Below, piece after piece: positions 1-8,342 of a stretch of DNA of 64,000 bases. A program made the translations under genes and the position numbers. Position 1 is the stretch's first letter. Every line of letters starts with the position of its first letter. The notes under the pieces are model-generated. The model saw only the letters and a list, made by a program, of their open reading frames with translations, did no database searches and was not told the DNA's origin. Source of the DNA: Candidatus Brocadia sinica JPN1 (lineage in GTDB: Bacteria; Planctomycetota; Brocadiia; Brocadiales; Brocadiaceae); the NCBI RefSeq assembly GCF_000949635.1, contig NZ_BAFN01000001.1, positions 1,550,001-1,614,000 on the forward strand, read 5' to 3'.

Positions 1-971
1 TGGGTAATTCTAATGCCATGCTGGAAGTGCTAAAAATAACTTCACATGTATGTCGTACTGAAAGTACAGTCCTGATAACGGGGGAGAGTGGGACAGGAAA
101 AGAGCTCATTGCGAGGGCTATTCATTACAATAGTCTTCGAAAAGACGGCCCGTTTGTTGTAATCAATTGTGGTGCGTTACCGGAAAATTTGCAGGAAAGT
201 GAACTATTTGGGCATATGCGAGGGGCATTTACGGGGGCTGTGAAAGATAAGGTTGGGTTATTTCTGCAGGCTCAAAAGGGGACGATTTTATTAGACGAGA
301 TTGGTGAGACTTCGCCGTCAACACAGGTAAAACTCCTGAGGTTCTTACAGGATGGGGAGATCCGCCCGGTTGGTGGAAACAAAGCCATATATGTAGATGT
401 AAGAATTATTGCGGCCACCAATGAAAATTTAGAAAAAGCCGTTGAGTCGGGGAAATTCAGAAAAGATCTCTTTTATCGAATTAATGTGATACGTATTCAT
501 CTTCCTCCCTTGAGAGAACGGAGGGAAGATGTCCCGCTTTTGGTAGAATATTTTTTGGAAGAAATTTTAGAAAAACTGAAAAAGGGAAAAAGGGTATTTT
601 CCAAAGAATCAATGCGGGCGTTGGTGAACTATGATTGGCCTGGTAATATCAGAGAGCTTCAGAACATAATAGAGCGGGCTGTTACTTTGTCTAAGAACGA
701 GATAATAAATGCAGACGAACTTCCGCTTCCTGTAGAGGAATTTGCTGCACTTGCCAGAGATCCTCTGGAAGATCAGAAGAGGAAATCGTTCATTGTAACA
801 ACGCTCGCAGAACAGGAAAAAAATGCAATCATTGAGGCACTGAATAAATACGGCGGAAATCAAACAAGAGTTTCTCAAATACTTGGGATATCAACAACAA
901 CTCTTTGGAGAAAGATCAAAAAATATCGGATTAAACCACAGCACGAAATTTCGGACACCATTGGCACATAA
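1..971 (+). CDS. Sigma-54-dependent transcriptional activator, 5' end outside window
   Basis: NtrC-type activator of sigma-54 RNA polymerase. Visible are a Walker A motif (GESGTGKE), the sigma-54 contact loop GAFTGA, a Walker B region (LLDEIGE), an arginine-rich sensor region and a C-terminal Fis-type helix-turn-helix (TRVSQILGIS). The reading frame is open to base 3, and the first visible residues (GNSNAM) match the usual entry into the AAA+ domain, so the ATG at 18 is internal and the N-terminal sensory domain (receiver, PAS or GAF) is cut off. A strong terminator follows at 1079. The genes downstream (HPP protein, sensor, FNT channel) may be targets, but I see no convincing -24/-12 promoter in front of them. 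Family is certain; regulon is unknown. Confidence 0.93.
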   Translation, partial: GNSNAMLEVLKITSHVCRTESTVLITGESGTGKELIARAIHYNSLRKDGPFVVINCGALPENLQESELFGHMRGAFTGAVKDKVGLFLQAQKGTILLDEIGETSPSTQVKLLRFLQDGEIRPVGGNKAIYVDVRIIAATNENLEKAVESGKFRKDLFYRINVIRIHLPPLRERREDVPLLVEYFLEEILEKLKKGKRVFSKESMRALVNYDWPGNIRELQNIIERAVTLSKNEIINADELPLPVEEFAALARDPLEDQKRKSFIVTTLAEQEKNAIIEALNKYGGNQTRVSQILGISTTTLWRKIKKYRIKPQHEISDTIGT

Positions 972-1078
972 TTTCATCCTGAAACTATTGTTGCATAATG
1001 GAATGTTTTTGTGAACGGGTAAAGCCCGAATAATAGAAATACAAAAGAATATTGTTGTTTTAATAAGATATTGATTCA

Positions 1079-1117
1079 ATGCCACTTATATGAAATATAG
1101 GTGGCATTTTGTTTTTG
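1079..1117 (+). terminator. Intrinsic terminator after the sigma-54 activator
   Basis: A 13-bp stem (1079-1091 with 1095-1107, one T-G wobble) with a GAA loop is followed by a T-rich run to 1117. It separates the activator from the HPP gene, which must have its own promoter. Confidence 0.8.
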
Positions 1118-1200
1118 ATGAGAAGTTGGTATATCTTTCGTTATGATAAATAAACGGAAATTTCACTTTCCAGTTATGTGAGGATAAACAGGTACCACAG

Positions 1201-1872
1201 ATGTTTAAGAGGAAGAAAACTGCCAGGGTTAAAAAAGTTATAGACGTTAAGTTTGAGGTAAAGGAAGATTTTGAAGAAGCTAAAGGGAGTTTTTTGTCGC
1301 GTTTTAAAGGGTATTCAAATAGGGAGAATAGAAACATGCCGATAATGGACGAGATAAGTAAGATTAGTACGTTTATAAAAAAGTTACCCAGATCGCCCCA
1401 ACCTGCGATCCCTGCGCGGGAGGTATGGCTTTCTTTATGGGGTGCGTTTTTGGGGGTGGGATTTACAGCGTTGCTCGCGTATCTCTGGAAGTGCCCGACG
1501 CTATTGGGGCCATTTGGCGCAAGCGCCGTATTGATTTATGGCGCTTATAAAGCGCCACTCGCACAGCCGAGAAATGTATTACTCGGCCATTTTCTTGCAG
1601 CATGCATTGGTGTAACGATACATGATTTTTTTGGCACTGCGTTCTGGTCTATTGCGCTTGGTGTTGCCCTCGCACTTGTGCTTATGACGGTTACCTATTC
1701 GATCCATCCGCCAGCAGGTGCAACGGCGTATGTGGCCGTTCAGACCGGGGGGTTAGGTGTTGGATATATGTATATCTTGAATCCCGTTATTTTGGGCGCT
1801 TTTATTTTGATATTAATTGGTGTCATTTTTAATAAGATGGGGAAAAGGGATTATCCGACACATTGGTGGTAA
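1201..1872 (+). CDS. HPP-family integral membrane protein, candidate nitrite transporter
   Basis: Polytopic membrane protein of the HPP family, recognised by the HPPAGATA motif near residue 168 and by GPFGASAVL and QPRN motifs in hydrophobic segments; four to five membrane helices. HPP proteins of cyanobacteria and chloroplasts have been linked to nitrite transport; applying that here is inference, supported by the FNT channel 3.6 kb downstream. The first 45 residues are charged and unlike the rest. An ATG at 1336 has a better-spaced ribosome site (AGGGAG, 9 nt upstream) and would give a 178-residue protein close to the family core, so the start is uncertain. Good confidence in family, low in substrate. 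Confidence 0.85.
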   Translation: MFKRKKTARVKKVIDVKFEVKEDFEEAKGSFLSRFKGYSNRENRNMPIMDEISKISTFIKKLPRSPQPAIPAREVWLSLWGAFLGVGFTALLAYLWKCPTLLGPFGASAVLIYGAYKAPLAQPRNVLLGHFLAACIGVTIHDFFGTAFWSIALGVALALVLMTVTYSIHPPAGATAYVAVQTGGLGVGYMYILNPVILGAFILILIGVIFNKMGKRDYPTHWW

Positions 1873-1947
1873 TAGTATGAGCGACACAATGGATGGGCAC
1901 TTATTCATGGATTTGGGGAAGTAATTTGTTAAATTACGGAGAAAACT

Positions 1948-4236
1948 ATGTATATCTCGATTAAAAATCGGCTTATTTTTTTGCTAATCGTATTCACGTT
2001 GCTCCCATTTGTTTTGTTAAGAATCATAGCATATCCGAGGGTTCAGGCGGACCTTCAGGAAGTGCTTATAAGAAATCTTGATGGTGTTGGTCATAAACAA
2101 GCTGAATTGGTAACTTCCTGGGTGCAGGAAAGGATGAAAAATGCCCGCGTCATCGCAAACAACCCATTGATGGTCAAATGCGCAAAGATCACAAAGGAGG
2201 ATAAAGATTTTGCAGATATCGTCCAATATCTTGAGGTAGTAAAGGATGAGTATGGTTATAAAGGTGTTCTTGTAAGTAATGATAAAGGCTTGGTAACAGT
2301 TGCTACGGCGGAAGAAGGCATAGGAACCGACATTTCGCAAATGGATTACTTCAGGGAGGCACTACAAGGAAATACATTTATATCGAATGTTTTTCCATCT
2401 GAAATCCCGCTTGCCAATGAATTGGGGGAGAAAGAGCTGGGTATGCCTACGATGTTTGTTTCGACGCCACTTAAGGATCGTGATGGAGTTGTAGTTGGCG
2501 TTGTTGCCATTAGAGTAGACGAAAAGACCCTGAACGATTTGATGTTAAGTCTTCATTTGGGGAAGACAGGAGAGACATATCTGGTAAATAAAGATGGGTA
2601 TATGATCACCGAATCGAGATTTGCTGCACATTTAAAAGAGATGGGATTGGTTAAAAAAAGGTGCGCATTGGAATTGAAGTTGGTTAATCCAGAAACTGGA
2701 GAATTAACCAGCGGTGTCCAGCAGTGTATTGCAGGGAATAGTGGATTTGATGCGAAAGGTTATAAGGACTATAGCGGCTTGACGGTTCTTGGTGTATGGC
2801 GCTGGTTGCCGGAGTTTAATTGGGGCGTTATTGCTGAAATCGACAGGGACGAGGGGTATGGAGCCGCCTATAATCTTAATTATATTGTGAGTTCAGTGTT
2901 GTTGGTGATTGCATTTCCCATTGTAATTGTGGCGTATATTATTGGCAGAAAAACCTCGACACCGATTATTAAGCTGACTGAAGTAACGAAAAAGATGGCC
3001 TCCGGGGATTTGTCGCAAAGGGTTGATATAAAGAGGGAAGATGAGATTGGTGAATTAGCGAATTCCTTTAACGTGATGGCGAAATCTCTGGATGAAAAGA
3101 CGAGGGAGGTAGTGGAGTCCGAAAAACGATATAGAGAATTATTTAACTCCATAAAGGAAGGTATTTATCAATCTGAACCTGGCGTTGAGGGTGTATTTAC
3201 ATTTATCAATAAGTCCGGCGCAGAAATATTGGGATACAGTAGCCCGGAAGAAGTGATCGGGACAAAGGTAAAAAATATCTATGTAGATCCGGAGGACAGA
3301 AGACGCCTCTGTGAGAAACTTGAAAAAGATGGGGTGTGGAGGGAATTTGTATCCCTTTGTAAGAGGAAGAATGGTGAAAGTTTTTATGCAGAACGTACAA
3401 GTAATATGCTGAGGGATGAGAAGGGAAGCCCTGTAGCTATCTACGGGGTACTCAGGGATATCTCAGAGAGGAAGAAGGCAGAGCAGGAGATTACCGAATC
3501 AGAAAAGAGATATCGCTTGTTATTCGATTCCCTAAAAGAAGGTGTTTATCAATCTGAACCCGAAGTGGACGGTACGTTTATATGGATTAACCGAGCCGGA
3601 GCTGAAGTTCTGGGTTATAAGTCTCCTGAAGAAGTAATTGGAATGAAGGTAAAGGATATTTATGTGAATCCGGATGACCGCATAAAGGTGGTTGAAAAGC
3701 TATCCAAAGAAGGCGTTTGGAAGGGTTTTGTATCTTTTTGTAAGAGGAAAAATGGCGAACGCTTCTATATGGAACGGACATCTAATATGATTGCTGATGA
3801 GAAGGGCAAACCTGTTCGCGTTGATGGAATATTTAGAGATATTACCGAACGAAAGAAGCTTGAAGAGGAATTGCAGGAATCTGAAAGACATCATAGACAA
3901 TTACTGAATTCGTTGAGAGAGGGGATCTATCAGTGTGAACCTACTGAAGATGGGGTATTTACATGGATCAACCAGTCTGGCGCTGAGATACTTGGCTATG
4001 GTTCGCCAGAAGAAGTAATTGGCACACGGGTTAAGGATGTATATGTAAATCCCGATGATCGGAAAGAATTGGTAGAAAAGCTTGAAAAAGAAGGGGTATG
4101 GAGGGATTTTACATCATATTGCAAAAGGAAAAATGGAGAGCGATTCATTTCAGAAAGGACATGCAATCTCGTGCGCGATGAAAACGGTAAAGCGGTACGA
4201 ATTGAAGGTGTATTCAGGGATATTACAGAAAGATAA
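1948..4236 (+). CDS. Membrane sensor: Cache-HAMP-PAS-PAS-PAS with no output domain
   Basis: A 762-residue protein. An N-terminal membrane helix (about 8-30), a large extracytoplasmic Cache-type region (about 40-305), a second helix (311-332), a HAMP linker (331-381) and three PAS/PAC repeats (about 391-512, 516-640, 645-762). The repeats are close relatives of each other: each has a GAE(I/V)LGY core, a SPEEVIG segment, a CKRKNGE strand and a terminal R-D-I-(S/T)-E-R. The protein stops right after the third DITER, where a kinase or cyclase domain is normally attached. It may signal through a partner (the receiver at 4854 or the sigma-54 activator), or have lost its output domain. RBS GGAG lies 7 nt before the ATG. 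Confidence 0.9.
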   Translation: MYISIKNRLIFLLIVFTLLPFVLLRIIAYPRVQADLQEVLIRNLDGVGHKQAELVTSWVQERMKNARVIANNPLMVKCAKITKEDKDFADIVQYLEVVKDEYGYKGVLVSNDKGLVTVATAEEGIGTDISQMDYFREALQGNTFISNVFPSEIPLANELGEKELGMPTMFVSTPLKDRDGVVVGVVAIRVDEKTLNDLMLSLHLGKTGETYLVNKDGYMITESRFAAHLKEMGLVKKRCALELKLVNPETGELTSGVQQCIAGNSGFDAKGYKDYSGLTVLGVWRWLPEFNWGVIAEIDRDEGYGAAYNLNYIVSSVLLVIAFPIVIVAYIIGRKTSTPIIKLTEVTKKMASGDLSQRVDIKREDEIGELANSFNVMAKSLDEKTREVVESEKRYRELFNSIKEGIYQSEPGVEGVFTFINKSGAEILGYSSPEEVIGTKVKNIYVDPEDRRRLCEKLEKDGVWREFVSLCKRKNGESFYAERTSNMLRDEKGSPVAIYGVLRDISERKKAEQEITESEKRYRLLFDSLKEGVYQSEPEVDGTFIWINRAGAEVLGYKSPEEVIGMKVKDIYVNPDDRIKVVEKLSKEGVWKGFVSFCKRKNGERFYMERTSNMIADEKGKPVRVDGIFRDITERKKLEEELQESERHHRQLLNSLREGIYQCEPTEDGVFTWINQSGAEILGYGSPEEVIGTRVKDVYVNPDDRKELVEKLEKEGVWRDFTSYCKRKNGERFISERTCNLVRDENGKAVRIEGVFRDITER

Positions 4237-4288
4237 AGCGATTATTTTTAGGAAGATTTTCAAAACGCTGAACTAGGAGCAGAAAATT

Positions 4289-4819
4289 ATGGGAAATGAA
4301 ATAGTAAAGGGCTTATCCGTTAATGCGAAGACCCTTATTATAATATTGCTGTTTGTGAATGTAGGGTTTGCATCCAAGATGATAAATAAATACTATGCCA
4401 TGAAGGAGGCAGGTTATATCAGGGAAAAAACCTTCCATGAACAACTCGAAAAAAGGGTGATGAAGGCCTTCGGTTCTATGGAAGAGTTGAATAAGATGGT
4501 TAATGATATTACTAGGCAAAAAGAAGATGCAGAAAAGATAGCAGCTTCTTTTAAGACACAGGGCGAGCAACTCAAGCTCGTGAACATGAAGCTTGAAGAT
4601 GCAAAGGCAAAACTGGAGGAGGAAAAGGCCCGGTTGCAAAAGGAGATATGGGAATTAGAAGATTCGCTGTCCCTTGCAAAGAAAACGCTGAGTAACAAGG
4701 ATGTGACCATTCGGGAACTCATGGGGAGTCTGGAGCGAGTTGAAAAAGAAAATGCGGCGCTGAAAAAACAGTTTGATGAGCACTCGAAAACGCCAGAATG
4801 GAGTCTTCCCAAACAATAA
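4289..4819 (+). CDS. Membrane-anchored coiled-coil protein
   Basis: A 176-residue protein with one N-terminal hydrophobic segment (about residues 12-30) followed by a long, charged heptad-rich region (about 60-165, many Glu, Lys and Leu), so a single-pass protein with a coiled-coil body. No catalytic motif is seen and I do not recognise a named family. It lies 52 nt after the output-less PAS sensor and 34 nt before a receiver gene, probably in the same transcript, so it could be a structural or coupling partner of that sensor. An AGGAG ribosome site sits 8 nt before the ATG. A protein of similar plan is at 53705-54217, without clear sequence similarity by eye. Confidence 0.75.
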   Translation: MGNEIVKGLSVNAKTLIIILLFVNVGFASKMINKYYAMKEAGYIREKTFHEQLEKRVMKAFGSMEELNKMVNDITRQKEDAEKIAASFKTQGEQLKLVNMKLEDAKAKLEEEKARLQKEIWELEDSLSLAKKTLSNKDVTIRELMGSLERVEKENAALKKQFDEHSKTPEWSLPKQ

Positions 4820-4853
4820 AAGATGATATTAATGGTAAAATCGAAAGATTTTT

Positions 4854-5285
4854 ATGGCAAGGGTTTTAATTATAGAAGAGCAGGAGAAAGCCAGAAAGTC
4901 ACTGGTAAGTGTCTTTAAGCGAGAGGGTTTTGAAACATGCGACGGAACGGGGTGGGGTGGTGCGGCAGAGTTATTCGGAAGAAATGCCTATGACCTTATT
5001 ATCGTTGATTTGGGTGTAAGACCTGCTGATGGCTATGAAGTATTAAAGACGATCAGATTCTCTAACTCTGATGCTGAGATTGTAGCAATAATTTCTCAGA
5101 ATATCTATGATGCAGACCGACTGGCTAGTTGTGGAGTGTATGATTGCATACTGAAGCCTTTCAGACAGAAAGATGTAATCGATATAGGAAAGAAGGCGCT
5201 CGAAAAAAAACTATTAGCTGACAAAGTCCGTAACCTGGAACAGATCATGGATATGAACAAAATGATTCTCAGAAAAAAGAGTTGA
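4854..5285 (+). CDS. Single-domain response regulator (receiver)
   Basis: A 143-residue CheY-like receiver without DNA-binding or enzymatic output. The phospho-acceptor Asp is in LIIVDLG, the conserved Lys in ILKPF and the Ser in AIISQ. The usual acidic pair is Glu-Glu (IIEEQ) rather than Asp-Asp or Glu-Asp, a tolerated but less usual arrangement. A helical tail of about 25 residues follows the receiver. It is the last gene of the sensor/coiled-coil group and sits about 200 nt before the FNT channel gene, so it may relay the PAS sensor signal. Function inferred from domain only. Confidence 0.88.
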   Translation: MARVLIIEEQEKARKSLVSVFKREGFETCDGTGWGGAAELFGRNAYDLIIVDLGVRPADGYEVLKTIRFSNSDAEIVAIISQNIYDADRLASCGVYDCILKPFRQKDVIDIGKKALEKKLLADKVRNLEQIMDMNKMILRKKS

Positions 5286-5421
5286 AGCGGAATTCAGCCA
5301 ATGGGGGGATTTGCTTGTCTGATTGTTTAGAAATAAGGGAAAGGAGGTATGATAAAAAATTAAAAATATAAAAAGAGTTTTTGCCCGTTAGATGTTGGAA
5401 GTTTGTAATAAGAGGAGAAAT

Positions 5422-5487
5422 ATGTTAAAAAAGGGGTGTTGTTTTGAAGTTGATATTCACAACAACATTTTAGAGGAGAACAATTAA
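5422..5487 (+). CDS. Possible 21-residue leader peptide overlapping the FNT gene start
   Basis: A short ORF (MLKKGCCFEV..., 21 residues, two adjacent Cys) has its own strong ribosome site (AGAGGAG, 5414-5418 region). Its TAA stop overlaps the ATG of the FNT gene in a TAATG arrangement, the usual sign of translational coupling. A 7-bp inverted repeat (TGTTGTT at 5437, AACAACA at 5461) lies inside it, just upstream of the second ribosome site. It may be a regulatory leader. It is short, and conservation has not been tested. Confidence 0.4.
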   Translation: MLKKGCCFEVDIHNNILEENN

Positions 5488-6380
5488 TGTTATATACTGC
5501 GAACGTAGATGCAATTGCTGCGGTGTCTCTTAAAAAAGCCACTGCAATGAAACACAGTCTAACAGGTTTTTTGACACTCTCTGTGATGGCTGGTTTTTAC
5601 ATTGGATTTGGTGTTATCCTTGCTTTTATTGCTGCCGCTCCGGTTGCAGCGCTAAATCCAGGGATTGGTAAGATAGTTGCCGGCGCAACCTTTGGTATTG
5701 CATTGTCATTAGTAATTGTTGGTGGAGCCGAGCTGTTTACGGGGTATAACCTCCTTATATTTAAGGGAACACTGAGGGGCACTATAACGCTTGGTGATTC
5801 CATGCTGGGCTGGTTTTGGACGTACTTAGGGAACCTGGGTGGATCAATGCTCTTTGCGCTTATGGTTATTGCGGCTGGTATCTTTGCTCCCGATCCGTGG
5901 AAGTCATTCATACTTAAGGTGGCCACCTATAAATCTACTGCGCCATGGTGGGAACTATTCTTCAGGGGTATCTTCTGTAACTGGCTGGTATGTCTTGCAA
6001 TATGGTCAACCTTCAGGTGCACGAGCGATTCCGGCAAATTGATTATGATATGGTGGTGCTTATTCGCCTTTATTACGACAGGCATGGAACACAGCGTTGC
6101 GAATATGACAATATTGACGATCGCAAATTTATTGCCCCACGACCCTGCCGCAATTTCATGGGGTAAGATGTTTGGTTGGAATCTTGTCTCTGTTACCCTT
6201 GGTAACATTGTGGGAGGTACATTCTTTGTCACATTCCTGTATTGGTTCGCAAATGCCATGGATGAAAGGGGCGCCAGGACGATGGAGGCCATAAAAGGAG
6301 GTTCCGGAAGCGCAGGTCTTCCTCGAGCAGGCGGGTCTCCTGAGGAGATTAAGGATGTTAAGGTAAAGATGAAGTCGTAA
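5487..6380 (+). CDS. Formate/nitrite transporter (FNT/FocA-NirC family) channel
   Basis: A 297-residue integral membrane protein of the FNT family, pentameric channels for small monovalent anions such as formate, nitrite or hydrosulfide. The signature EHSVANM with its central pore His is at about residue 204, and GGAELFTGY is in the second helix region. Six hydrophobic segments are evident, and a hydrophilic Gly/Lys-rich tail of about 35 residues extends past the family core. A strong ribosome site (AGAGGAG, 8 nt) supports this start. Nitrite is the likely substrate if this is an anammox organism, but sequence alone does not separate nitrite from formate, and a formate dehydrogenase is also encoded in the window. 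Confidence 0.93.
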   Translation: MLYTANVDAIAAVSLKKATAMKHSLTGFLTLSVMAGFYIGFGVILAFIAAAPVAALNPGIGKIVAGATFGIALSLVIVGGAELFTGYNLLIFKGTLRGTITLGDSMLGWFWTYLGNLGGSMLFALMVIAAGIFAPDPWKSFILKVATYKSTAPWWELFFRGIFCNWLVCLAIWSTFRCTSDSGKLIMIWWCLFAFITTGMEHSVANMTILTIANLLPHDPAAISWGKMFGWNLVSVTLGNIVGGTFFVTFLYWFANAMDERGARTMEAIKGGSGSAGLPRAGGSPEEIKDVKVKMKS

Positions 6381-6433
6381 ATTCTTCGTGAGAACGTAAA
6401 GGTTGTTCGTAAAAAATTCGGATAGAACTAACC

Positions 6434-6465
6434 AAAAAGGCCAGCATAAAATGCTGGCCTTTTTG
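6434..6465. terminator. Bidirectional intrinsic terminator
   Basis: A perfect 13-bp stem (AAAAAGGCCAGCA and its complement, loop TAAAA) flanked by A and T runs, placed between the convergent FNT and propeller genes, so it can serve both strands. Confidence 0.88.
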
Positions 6466-6528
6466 TGTGATTGTTAGAGAAAAAAGACAGTATAAAAATT
6501 TTATTCTTGTTCGGAGACTTTCCGTTCA

Positions 6529-7668
6529 TTATTGCTGAAAAGCCTCCCCAATAGCGTAAAGTTTCCCGTCATTGGAGCCGATATAAATGGTGCCATCGGC
6601 ATCAATAGCCGGTGACGATTCTATTGCACATCCTGTTTCAAAGAGCCACTTCAAACTTCCATTGGAATTAAGGGCATACAGTTTTTTATCTCTGGAACCA
6701 ACATAAATGGTACCGTCAGATCCAACAGCAGGAGATGAATGAACAGAAGAGCCAGTTTCAAAACTCCACTTCAGTTTCCCACTGGAGGTAAATGCATAGA
6801 GATTGTTGTCTCCGGAGCCGAAGTATATGGTTCCTTCAGTGTCAATAGCAGCAGAAGAATCGATATCGTATTTGGTGTCAAACGTCCATTCTGTATGTCC
6901 GTCTGCACGAAAGGCATAAAACTTGGCATCCTCTGAACCTATGTAAATGTTCCCGTTGGGAGCGATCAGGGGAGAGGCATCTAAGAGGTACCGGGTGCCA
7001 AAACTCCAAACAGCCTTACCTTCTGGTTTCATGGCAAATAAATAATAGTCCCCGGAACCAAAATAGATCATACCATCAGGGGCAATGGCAGGTGACGAGA
7101 CCACGTGATCGGCGGTCTTTTGCGTCCATTTTAATTTGCCGTCCTGGGTAATGGCGTGAAGTTTTTTATCCCAGGACCCGACATAGATCGTGCCATCAGG
7201 TGCAATTGCCGGAGAGGAAATGATACCGCCTTCGGATTTATATTTCCAAAGGATACTACCATCAGGATTCAATGCATAAAGATGGCTATCCCAGGATCCA
7301 AAGAGAATCGTGCCGTCCTTTCTGATGGCAGGTGATGAATCAACCTCATTCTGTGTTTCGAATACCCATTTAAGTTTACCATTTCGTGTAACGGCATATA
7401 GTTTTTTATCTTTGGAGCCAAAGTAAATTGTGCCATCTTCCCCAATAGCCGGAGAAGAGGCAATGGGTCCTTGGGTTTGGAATGTCCACTTTAGAACGGG
7501 CTTTTGAATGCTCACATAAGGGCTTCTTCCTGTGTGCTGTATGTCGTGCCTGAACATAGGCCATGGGGTATCGGCAAGTTGTGCGTTAAGGGTGGTCGGT
7601 AGAAAGATGAGAGGAAAGAAAAGTACAAATAGCCGGGAGGCAAAAACCTTGATGTGCTGTTTTACCAT
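6529..7668 (-). CDS. Secreted PQQ-like eight-repeat beta-propeller protein
   Basis: A 379-residue protein with an N-terminal signal peptide (hydrophobic residues about 9-29, Ala-Gln cleavage region) followed by eight tandem repeats of about 40 residues. Each repeat follows the pattern W-x-F-x-T ... SSPAI-x-x-DGTIY-x-GS-x-D-x-x-L-Y-A, typical of BamB/PQQ-enzyme-like propellers. Eight repeats predict a closed eight-bladed propeller. No catalytic residues or dehydrogenase domain are seen, so this is more likely a binding or scaffold protein in the periplasm than an enzyme. It is convergent with the FNT gene and 49 nt downstream of hisB on the same strand. Confidence 0.87.
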   Translation of the reverse strand: MVKQHIKVFASRLFVLFFPLIFLPTTLNAQLADTPWPMFRHDIQHTGRSPYVSIQKPVLKWTFQTQGPIASSPAIGEDGTIYFGSKDKKLYAVTRNGKLKWVFETQNEVDSSPAIRKDGTILFGSWDSHLYALNPDGSILWKYKSEGGIISSPAIAPDGTIYVGSWDKKLHAITQDGKLKWTQKTADHVVSSPAIAPDGMIYFGSGDYYLFAMKPEGKAVWSFGTRYLLDASPLIAPNGNIYIGSEDAKFYAFRADGHTEWTFDTKYDIDSSAAIDTEGTIYFGSGDNNLYAFTSSGKLKWSFETGSSVHSSPAVGSDGTIYVGSRDKKLYALNSNGSLKWLFETGCAIESSPAIDADGTIYIGSNDGKLYAIGEAFQQ

Positions 7669-7717
7669 GCTGAGTTCCTTTTTTGAAAAAATGATTTGCT
7701 ATTTCTGATAAATACTA

Positions 7718-8308
7718 TTAGAGTACTCCTTTCGTTGATGGGATATCTTTTATGCGTGCGTCTATCCGGACAGCATCTCCTAGCGCCTTGGCAAGTCCCT
7801 TAAATATTGCTTCAGCTATGTGGTGAGCATTGCTGCCATAGGGGACATTCACGTGCAGGTTAATGCCTGCATTTGTACTAAAGGCCTCCAGAAATTCTTC
7901 AATAAGCTCTACATCGAAATTCCCTATTTTTTCCGTATGGAAGGTAACGTTAAAGACCAGTGCTGGTCTGCCACTGATGTCTACTGCGATATGGGCAAGG
8001 GCTTCCTGCATAGGGACGCTTGAGTTTGAGAAACGCCGAATCCCCTTTTTGTCACCCAAAGCCTCTTTTATTCCCTGGCCAAAACATATCCCCACGTCTT
8101 CTACCGTATGATGATCGTCCACAATGCGGTCTCCGTTTGCATGAATAGTCAAGTCGAACAGTCCATGTTTGGTGAGTAGATCAAGCATATGATCCAGGAA
8201 ACCAACGCCAGTAGAAATATGGCTATTTCCATCCCCATCAAGAGTAAGGGTCAATTCGATCTGTGTTTCTTTGGTTTTTCTATGAATCGTGGCTGTCCTT
8301 TTTGTCAT
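7718..8308 (-). CDS. hisB: Imidazoleglycerol-phosphate dehydratase
   Basis: Monofunctional IGP dehydratase of histidine biosynthesis, 196 residues, the usual length. Metal-binding His-rich motifs are intact: GFLDHMLD, DDHHTVEDVGI and, near the C-terminus, SNAHHIAEAIFK. It is the last gene of hisD-hisC-hisB, 34 nt after hisC, and converts imidazoleglycerol phosphate to imidazoleacetol phosphate, the substrate of the HisC next door. Confidence 0.96.
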   Translation of the reverse strand: MTKRTATIHRKTKETQIELTLTLDGDGNSHISTGVGFLDHMLDLLTKHGLFDLTIHANGDRIVDDHHTVEDVGICFGQGIKEALGDKKGIRRFSNSSVPMQEALAHIAVDISGRPALVFNVTFHTEKIGNFDVELIEEFLEAFSTNAGINLHVNVPYGSNAHHIAEAIFKGLAKALGDAVRIDARIKDIPSTKGVL

Positions 8309-8342
8309 CTGAATTGCACGGATGTGGATACCGTGTCCTTGT

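Noticed and set aside
1100-1200. Sigma-54 promoter before the HPP gene
   Set aside because: TGGCAT occurs but the -12 GC element is missing at the required distance, and it overlaps the terminator stem.
4414-4812. Minus-strand Ser-rich ORF opposite the coiled-coil gene
   Set aside because: Ser-rich composition is the reverse complement of Glu/Lys-rich coiled-coil codons; not a gene.
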